Origin: Chimonanthus salicifolius
Taxonomy: Eukaryota > Streptophyta > Magnoliopsida > Laurales > Calycanthaceae
Length of the DNA: 64,000 nucleotides
Reading direction: 5' to 3'
NCBI GenBank assembly: GCA_013350335.1
Contig: CM023537.1
Location: 10,720,438 to 10,784,437 of the forward strand
This document shows, in pieces, positions 45,701 through 54,700 of this stretch. Every line of letters starts with the position of its first letter. Within the stretch, counting starts at the first letter, position 1. Position numbers and translations under genes: made by a program. Below the pieces are notes generated by a model that saw only the letters and a list, made by a program, of their open reading frames with translations, ran no database searches and was not told where the DNA came from.

Positions 45701-48700
45701 CTTGGGTTCCCTTCCACTGGTAATCCTAGGTATGTAAAGAAGTATAGATTTCTCTCCATTTCCAATATTCTCCAAAGACATACATCACACATGTATACCC
45801 TGATGCAGCCCAACACGTCTCGCATATGTGGCCATCACATCACGGCTCAACACATGGAGTACCATCTCATTGCACGCAATTCTTTCTCCTATTTTCCATT
45901 TCGATGATTAGCAACACTTTGGTTTTAATTAAATGATTATTGGCCATCCATGTGACCAACATTGAGATTATCCTCTAGAGCCAAAATAGGAAAAGCTCAT
46001 GTAATGAATAGCTAACAAAAAGGTTTTTCAAATTGGATGTGATGAGTTGGAAGAAGTTGGCTTACACGCCAAAAAAAGGAGAAATTTCGTGCAAATAATA
46101 GCTAAACTAAAAAAAAAGCAAGATTTTGGTTTTATTTGGTGAATTGGGAACATTTGGCTCACAACCCACATGGATAGGATTGCCACCTCAATGCTTAAAA
46201 ATACGGAAAGTTCATGAAAAAATATGGGAAAGGAGGTTTTAGAATTGGATTTGGTGAGTTGGAAGGATTTCGTCCACCCCAAAGATAGGATAATTATGTC
46301 ATCTCTCTAGATGGAACACATCACGCAGGAGGTAGCCTAGATAAAAATTGATAAGATTGGATTTGGTTAGTCAAAAAGATTTGCCTACCCCATTGGATGG
46401 TTGTCATATCAACACCTAAAAATGGGGAGATTTTGAGAAAACATAACTAACCTTTAAGGATTGGGATGAATCCCAATGGTTAGGATTGTTGTGTTACCAA
46501 CTCTCTAGATGGAAACACACCATGAAGGAGGATCCCCAGCTAAATATCAGCAAAAATTATTAAAAAAGAGACCTTTCTTGATATCCATCAAATATGGCCA
46601 TTAACATAGCCTACAGTTTAGCATAAAAATTGTGTAAAGTTGGCTAAAAAGTTTTTTTGAAAAAAAAAACTGTAGCATTAGATTGTAGTAAGTTGGAAAG
46701 CTGACCCTAAAAGATGGGATTTTGTCTTTGATAATGAAAATGATTTAGTGAGTTGTAAAGATTCAGCCCTCCCCACTAGATAAGATTGTCATGTCAGCAC
46801 CAAAAATAGGGAAAATTCATTTGAAAGGTACCTAAAAATAAGAAAATGAGAGTTAAGATTGGGCTTAGTGAGTCATCAAAATTTAGCCCACTGCTAGATA
46901 GGAATGCCACGACAACACCTAGAAAAGAAAAATCCATGTAAAAAAAGCTATAAAAAGGAAAAAGGGTTTGGATTGGATCTGGTTACTTGAAGGGTTAGGA
47001 TCACTCCAATTGATAATGATCCGAAGCCAGATTACACATCACTGATAGCCAAGGTACTCTGAGAGTTGACCGCCAACACAGAGTCTATAATCGTATGAAG
47101 GGTCTAAACCCAAGTGGTCCCATTAGTTGATCATGTTTGGACATGATCTAATGACTTCATGAACTGTTTTTTCAGTCCAAAACAGTTTCTAATCAAATCA
47201 GGCCTAATTGGCCTCTAATGGACCATTACATGGGCTGTCTTGGCCCATTTATGTGGGTCCCAAGCTCCCGGCTCCCACCAATTAAAGATACAGTTACATT
47301 CTTCAAGAAACCATGCACAAGTGGTGCCAACACCTTGTCTATTTTACTTAACTTGAGACAATTTGACGGTATTTATGTCATTCCAATGTATTACTTACAA
47401 TGGATGGCTAAGATTAAAACATCTTAAGCCTAGATGAGTTGTAGGTATGTGTTTTAGGGTTGGTAATAAGCATGACATCAATAAAAGAACCCCCAAGGCA
47501 GCAAATGGCAGTATTATTAGGGATTTATGAGACAAACCTTCTGTGAGATTTTGACCTTGAGGGCTGGTGGTAAGAACCAAATCCTAGGGATTGCTTCAAC
47601 TGCTGTCTGGCGACAAAACCCTTCTAGTTTATGAGGGTTTTGGCTGGAGATGGGTTTGGAATCCAAGGAGATTCTGCAGCCACGTATTGGGAGTGTTTTG
47701 CCCTTGGGTCTCGAACCAGGAGAGCTACTACACATCCTACAAGTTTGTTTTGTTTAAAAGGTTGCTGTCCAACTGTTTTAATAGAAATTAAGGGGCTCTC
47801 TGGGAATTGTTTTTGGTGAAAGAACGATCCTTTAGCATGTAGACCAGTCCTAAACCTTTTGGCCTACATTAGAAAGGAATAATATGTCACCTCTTTGAGA
47901 ATACAACAGGCTCCCTAGTTCATCTCTATAATTCTTCACTGGTACAAAAATGTGCTGTGAACTTCAAGTTTGGAATTATGTTAGTCTCCATTTTTCTCAT
48001 ATGAAAGATACTGCAGCTTATTATTAATAATGATATTCACTGGTGGATGCAGTTCTATCAAAATCTAATTTGTTTCATTAGTTAGGGTGCGTGCACTGGA
48101 TGTAACATAAGGTCATTTATTAATTTATTTAGTAATTGAAGTAAATAATCAATTAACAAATACCTGTCAATGTCAAATCATAATCTAATCAATAAAACTT
48201 CTAATATCAATGTGAAATAAATAATGTATCGAATCTAAAATCTATATATAAAAATCAACTTAAGAAAAAATAACCAATTCAAAAAGAAGAGTAGCATACA
48301 TACCAAAAAACAAATAATCAAGGTATAGGAGCAATGTTAACAACCTTATTTTTGGGTCAAGACTAGCTAAATTGTTCCAACTCACCAAATCCAATCTTTG
48401 AAAAATACATATATAAAAAGCTTTAAAAGAATCATAACCTTTAAAAAAAAATCCCTTTTTTGCATTTTTAGCCATTTTTGCACAAACTTTACATATATAT
48501 TTTAAATTATTGACATGACAAAATGATAAAACAATCCAACTCACTAAATCTAGTCTAAAATTCTTTGTTTCTATTTTTAGCCCTTTTTTGTAAACTTGCT
48601 CTATTTTTAAGTTAATATTTTGTTATATTTTTAGCCAACTTTTTACAAAAAGTTCGAATATTTTCTAATTATTGACATGAGAAAAGTGCGATAAAACAAT

Positions 48701-51700
48701 CCAACTCAACAAAATGAATCCTAAAATCTGTTATATTTTTGGCCAATTTTTGCACGAATTGTGAATTAAATGAAAGTTCATGATTCATTCCTTCAAAAAA
48801 AAAAGGCCATGTTCCATTTGATGGCCACCTAAAACTCTCTTTTTTATATTAAACAAAGGTAAAAGGATTACACCCTAAAATTGTGGATTTTATGATGTTT
48901 TCTTGAAGTGGAAAACTTGTTGGAATGGGTTAAGTTGTTGATAGTCTTCTATATTGTTTTAGTTTTGCACATTATGCCTTACAGAAGATGGCTCCCTTAG
49001 TTTTCTTGATTTGAAAGATGCAACATTCTTATTTAAAAAAAAATATTGAAGTTTCTCAAACCCATAGAAATCTAGAAGTTGTACACATTCTGTACTATGT
49101 TATGATAAATTTTCAATTATCTTTTTTTGAGAGGTAAATATTTATCGTCTTTTTCCCTTATCCATATGATAGATCCAACTGGGATACCACTATTGTCAAA
49201 AATATTGTCATTATGAATCTTGACGTTTCAAGATCTGAGAAGCATGTTTAACTACTAGTGTTTTTGTTTGTGTTTGTGTGCGTGCATACACCTATAATCA
49301 CCCAAGCACACCTTATGCCACACTTCATGAGGGCACCTTAGAATTGAGAAGATCTGTCCCCATCTAAGCACCTATTTTTTTATATCTTTTAAATTTTGTG
49401 GCTGAAGTGTCACATGTACCATATAGTATGTATAAAAACATTAACCCATTGACATTGTAAAACATGAAAACAACAAGTAAACACATCAAAAGTCAAATCA
49501 ATTAGCGAAAGCAAAAAAAATGAAAAACATTTTGTAAGAACAAGATACCTCAGGTGGCACTCTAACAGGATCATCCAAAAGATCAGATTTTGTGAAAGAA
49601 TCTGTTGGTGAATGCCCATCAAAACCAGACCTTCCAAAATTAATCTCTGGGTGCTGGCTTTTCTCAGAAGCTGCACCTCTAGATTCTTCAAAATGTTTGA
49701 TTACTCGAGGTGGGAAACCTTTGGAGTTCAACTCATTATCTGAATGCCATCCACTGGCAAGTATGGCAGACCCTACATCATGCGCTCCATCTTTGACACT
49801 TTCATCATTATCTGATAAGCTAATTGATGTCTCCATGTTACTGTAGTTTGGATTATGCCTGTTTAACTCGTCATCATTCCAATATAACGCCATGTGTTTT
49901 TCTGTTATCGGTGGAAAAGCTGCGTGGAATGAAGATCCAGAAACTGCACGCAACAGACCACCTGAAACCCCTTTGAATTGACGAACAAAGTCATCCATGG
50001 CATCATCCACATTTACTGTCGAACACAGTTGTAAGGATAAAGGTTAATCAGTTTCATCAAACAAAAAAAGAAGAAAAGAGGAGAAGGTTATCCATGAAAA
50101 GGAAGATCAGATCTTTATTCGTGCTTTGTTTCATATCATCATCACCATCTTCTTCTTAATGTGAGGTTTCAGAGGAGATGAACCCATCTAGGGTTGTGGA
50201 GGAAGGGTTAGCAAAAACTTATTTTCTAAAAGTGCTAGGGCTTAGTCTTCTAACCACCATTTAAACACACCACATTATCCTAGGTATGATATGGAAATGG
50301 ATCACATTGACCCCAAATAATCTATACATAATTGGGCCACTTTGTCCGAAGAATTGTGTAAATAGAAACTTTTCGAACTTTTCGACTTCATCTTATGTAA
50401 ATGGACCAGAAGGCCCGAAAATAAGAAAATAAAATACTAAAGCTCAACAATAGATATGTGTGTAATTTTTATTTATTTTTTTATGTATGTGTAAATACTG
50501 TCTCTTCCTGCACCCATTCTTGTCCCCTAGATTTTTTGAAATATGATAGTCCCATGTACATGCTAATTCCTGAGTCTGTATCTGGGCATCATAACTCCAT
50601 GGTCTTCACAGTGCACAGCACAGGTCAAGAATCCTTAGATCCAACCATGACTTCACTTTTAGTTTCCATTTGCAGTCAACAGGTGCCAGATTACTGGATC
50701 TTTGTCACTTCTGCATCATGGTCCATCTCCATTGTTCATTGCAAGATGAACAATTGTAACAACAAAGGCTGCACTTAGGGATCCCCACAACCAATAAACT
50801 AAGTTGCACAAACTCTACAAAATGTGTGACGGACCTGTGACATACATGCATACCCATGTCAAACTATTCAAGAATTCTTCATGGACTCTTCTAGTACTTC
50901 CAACATTGTTTTTCAAGATGACAAATGTTACCACACCTCTCATTTTGAAACCTAATTAAAATATCGATCATCATCATCATCATCAAAGTCGTAATTTGGG
51001 TTTGACATTGGTATTTGGATTTGGCAGGTTTATGTTTTCTATAGATCAACTGCCTAACACCCGTAGGACTTGAACCGACAATATTGAGGCTATAACCATG
51101 AGCACTTCCAACTATGCAAGAGATTCTTGTAACTAATTAAATACTAATATGTTTGTCATTTCATTGTTCAAGTAAAACTAATATACTATTTTCCATCACT
51201 ATTATTTTCACACCTTAGTTTCATTTAAAACAATTTTAAATTTAAACTTATTTAAATATGGTGTTGAGTCCCCTAGTCCTACGTATTTCATTTGCTAAGT
51301 CCAACACCTCACACCCACGTCGGACCTAACACTTACACCGATACACTTGCAACTTAGCCAATGAACATTAAGGTAGTAATCAACAACAAATTGTGCAAAT
51401 AGAAGACAATGAATAAGTGAAATAAGGAAAGGGACAAAAACACCAAATTTTTCCATGCCATTGCCTCAGCCCACGGAAGGGTAAACATAATCAGATCACT
51501 AACAGTTGATGATATGATAGTATCAGATAAGGAGATCATTGCGACCATTCTAAATCACTTCAAGCAGTTGTATACAGCCAACTCCTTTGATAGATTACCA
51601 ATTTTTGGGCTTCCCTTCAAATCTATCTCCCCTACGGAAGCTTCCTTCATTGAGCAGCCTTTTCTGAGGATGAAATAAAAAATGCAGTGTGGGACCTCAA

Positions 51701-54700
51701 TGAGGATAGAGCCCTTGGACCGGATGGCTTCCCCATTGCTTTCTTCAAGATTTTTTGGGACATAGTAAAGCATGATCTTTCATAGTGGAATTTCATCAAA
51801 GAGGTCTCTTTCAAAGGAGTTAGGGGCAACCTTTCTTGGTGCCTAAGAAGGATGACGATTTAGTTCTTTCAGACTTTAGGAAAGCATGATCTTATTGATT
51901 TCATAGTGGAATTTCATCAAAGAGGTCTCTTTCAAAGGAGTTAGGGGCAACCTTTCTTGGTGCCTAAGAAGGATGACGATTTAGTTCTTTCAGACTTTAG
52001 GAAAGCATGATCTTATTGATTTCATAGTGGAATTTCATCAAAGAGGTCTCTTTCAAAGGAGTTAGGGGCAACCTTTCTTGGTGCCTAAGAAGGATGACGA
52101 TTTAGTTCTTTCAGACTTTAGGCCTATCAATCTTCTTGGAAGTCCCTACAAGGTTCTGTCCAAGGTACTTGCAAATAGACTCAAGCACTTCCTTCCTACG
52201 CTAATCTCCCCGTCTCAATCAGCTGTTGTTTGAGGGTTGTCAAATTATGGATGCAATAATTTATGTGCATGAGTGTATTGATTCCCAACATAAGTCTCAC
52301 CGGAAAAGAATAATTTGCAAGCTTGATTTGGAAAAGGCTTATGATATGGTGGATTAGCACTTCCTGCATGGGATTAAGCCGAAAATGGTGCTTATGGATC
52401 AACGAGTGTGTTTCTTCTGCTCACTATTCCATCCTCATTAACGAATCTTCTAGAGGTTTCTTCAAGAGTTCCAGGGGTATTCGACAAGGTGACCCCCTTT
52501 CTCCAGCTATTTTTATCATGGTGGCAGAGTTCTTGAGCCTTCTCCTGACCAAAGCTGTTGATTTCTCTCTTATTCATGGTTTCAGAATTGGAGAATCTCC
52601 ACTACAGGTCCATTTACAGTTTGTGGATGACGCCATCATCTTTTGTGAGCCGGAGAGTCTACTACGACTCTTTGATCTTTGCTCAAATGGTTTGAGTTGT
52701 CTTCCTCCATCCACATCAACTATCAAAAGAGTGAAATCTGCGGCATCAATGTGGACGACAATGAACTTGGATTATTCTCAGAGATTTTGGGATGTGTATC
52801 TTCTTCTCTCCCCTCCACTTATTTAGGGCTTCCTATTTGCATTGGTTCCCCTGGGTATTCGCAATGGGAGTCCATCATTCATAAATTCAGCAAGCGGCTT
52901 GCTTCTTGGAAAGGAAAGTATTTGTCCTTCGTTGGCATAATCACTCTCTTTAAGGTGGTCCTCTCTGCACTACCAATCTACTTCCTATTAGCATTTAGAT
53001 GCCCAAGTGAAGTTGTACAGTCTTTGGAAAGGAACACGAGGAATTTCCTTTGGGGCGATCAAGAGGATAGAAGAAAATACCACTTGATCAGTTGGGAGCA
53101 AGTTTGCCTTCCAATTAGTGATGGAGGACTTGGAGTGAGGCCTATCAAGGAAGTTAATGTTGTCATTCTCTCAAAGTGGCTTTGGAGACTTGGTACTGAG
53201 GGTGATTTTCCTTGGAAAACGATCCTAACTCAGAAATACAAAGTGGGAAATTAGACACGGGAGATCAATCCTTTCCCCCGTAGAGCATCCGGTATGTGGA
53301 GAGCTATCACATGTTGTGTTGAGAAATTTAAAAAGGGATCAGATTTAAGGTGGGATGTAGTAATAGAGTTAAGTTTTGGACAGAGCCTCGGTATGACAGT
53401 ACCAGTTTAGCATCCCGGTTTCCTTCCATTTACCGGATATCTCAGTTTCCGACAGAGGTCATTTCAGATTTCCATCCCATTTGCAATGGTCAGGTTGTGT
53501 GGAATCTTTTCATTCGGCGTAATCTTTCGGACTCAGAGATAGATGACTTTTCAACTCTTCTACATAGCCTTTCTTCCTACCGGATTCGAATATCTACCGA
53601 TGACAGCCTCGTTTGGTGGCCGAACCCAACTGGTTGCTTCTTTGTCAAGTCTTTCTTCAAGTGGAATAACCGAATGACTACATCTGTTATTGTCAACCCA
53701 GATATTTGGACATGCAAAGCTCCTCCCCAAGCAATTTGTTTCCTTTGGACGGCTGGCATGAAAAAAATTCTGACCCAAGACAACTTGTGTAGAAAAGGAA
53801 GAATCATTGTTAGTGTTGTCCTTTGTGCCTCCAAGCCTCAGAAGAAACGAATCATCTCCTTATTCATTACCCGTTTTCCTATTCAGTGTAGATCTCAGTG
53901 CTAGAAAAGTTTGGTGTGCTTTGGGTTATGCCTTCTACTGTGGCTGAGTTATCTTATTCTTGGGACATTGTTTCAGTCTCCCCAAAATGCTCGTCTTTCT
54001 GGCGCTGGGCTTTCTTTGCCATAGTGTGGAGCTTATGGGGAGAACGAAACAATATTATCTTTAAGGATTGTGCTGATTCATCCGAAGCAGTTTCTTCTAG
54101 AGTCTTTGCCATGTGTGCATCATGGGCCTCTTCTCTCGTGGAATTCAGGAATATTTCTATGAATGACATCTTGCCTGCTTGGAAAGAATGTGTTGGTTTC
54201 CTTTCCTTTTGTTTGTTTCCAATTGTCAAGCTTTGGCGGGTGTATAAGGATTGTGGGCATTTTGTATCGGTGTTTTGTCTCTTTTGATTTTGTATTTGCG
54301 CCTCTGGTGCCTCTTTTTCTTCTAATATAGTAACCTTTTAAAAAAAAAAAAAAGGTAGTTCTCTTGGCTGCTCGGCATTCTCAATACAATGATGTTGACA
54401 CCAAGTTTATCCAAGTCACATCATGCAAATAGTGACATGACAAAGTGGACATGATTCCTAGGAAATACTATGCATAAGGGAAATAGATAATTAATATTGA
54501 TACAATTCGTAATCACAGTTGACAACATACCTGCTAATGTTTTCATCACTGACGTGGATTTACCAAATGCATAATTCTTCAAGAAAGGGGGCAAGAGAAG
54601 ATTGCATTAGAAATGGAAAATTTTCAATCAGATCCAAAGAAACAAAATTATGCCATAAAAAGAACACATCCATGTCCATTGTGAGATGTATTAACCATAT

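Noticed and set aside
45829..48826. Terminal inverted repeat TATGTGGCCATCA / TAGGTGGCCATCA around the mirrored arrays
   Set aside because: About a dozen matching bases pair, but no target duplication flanks them, so I do not claim these as true ends.
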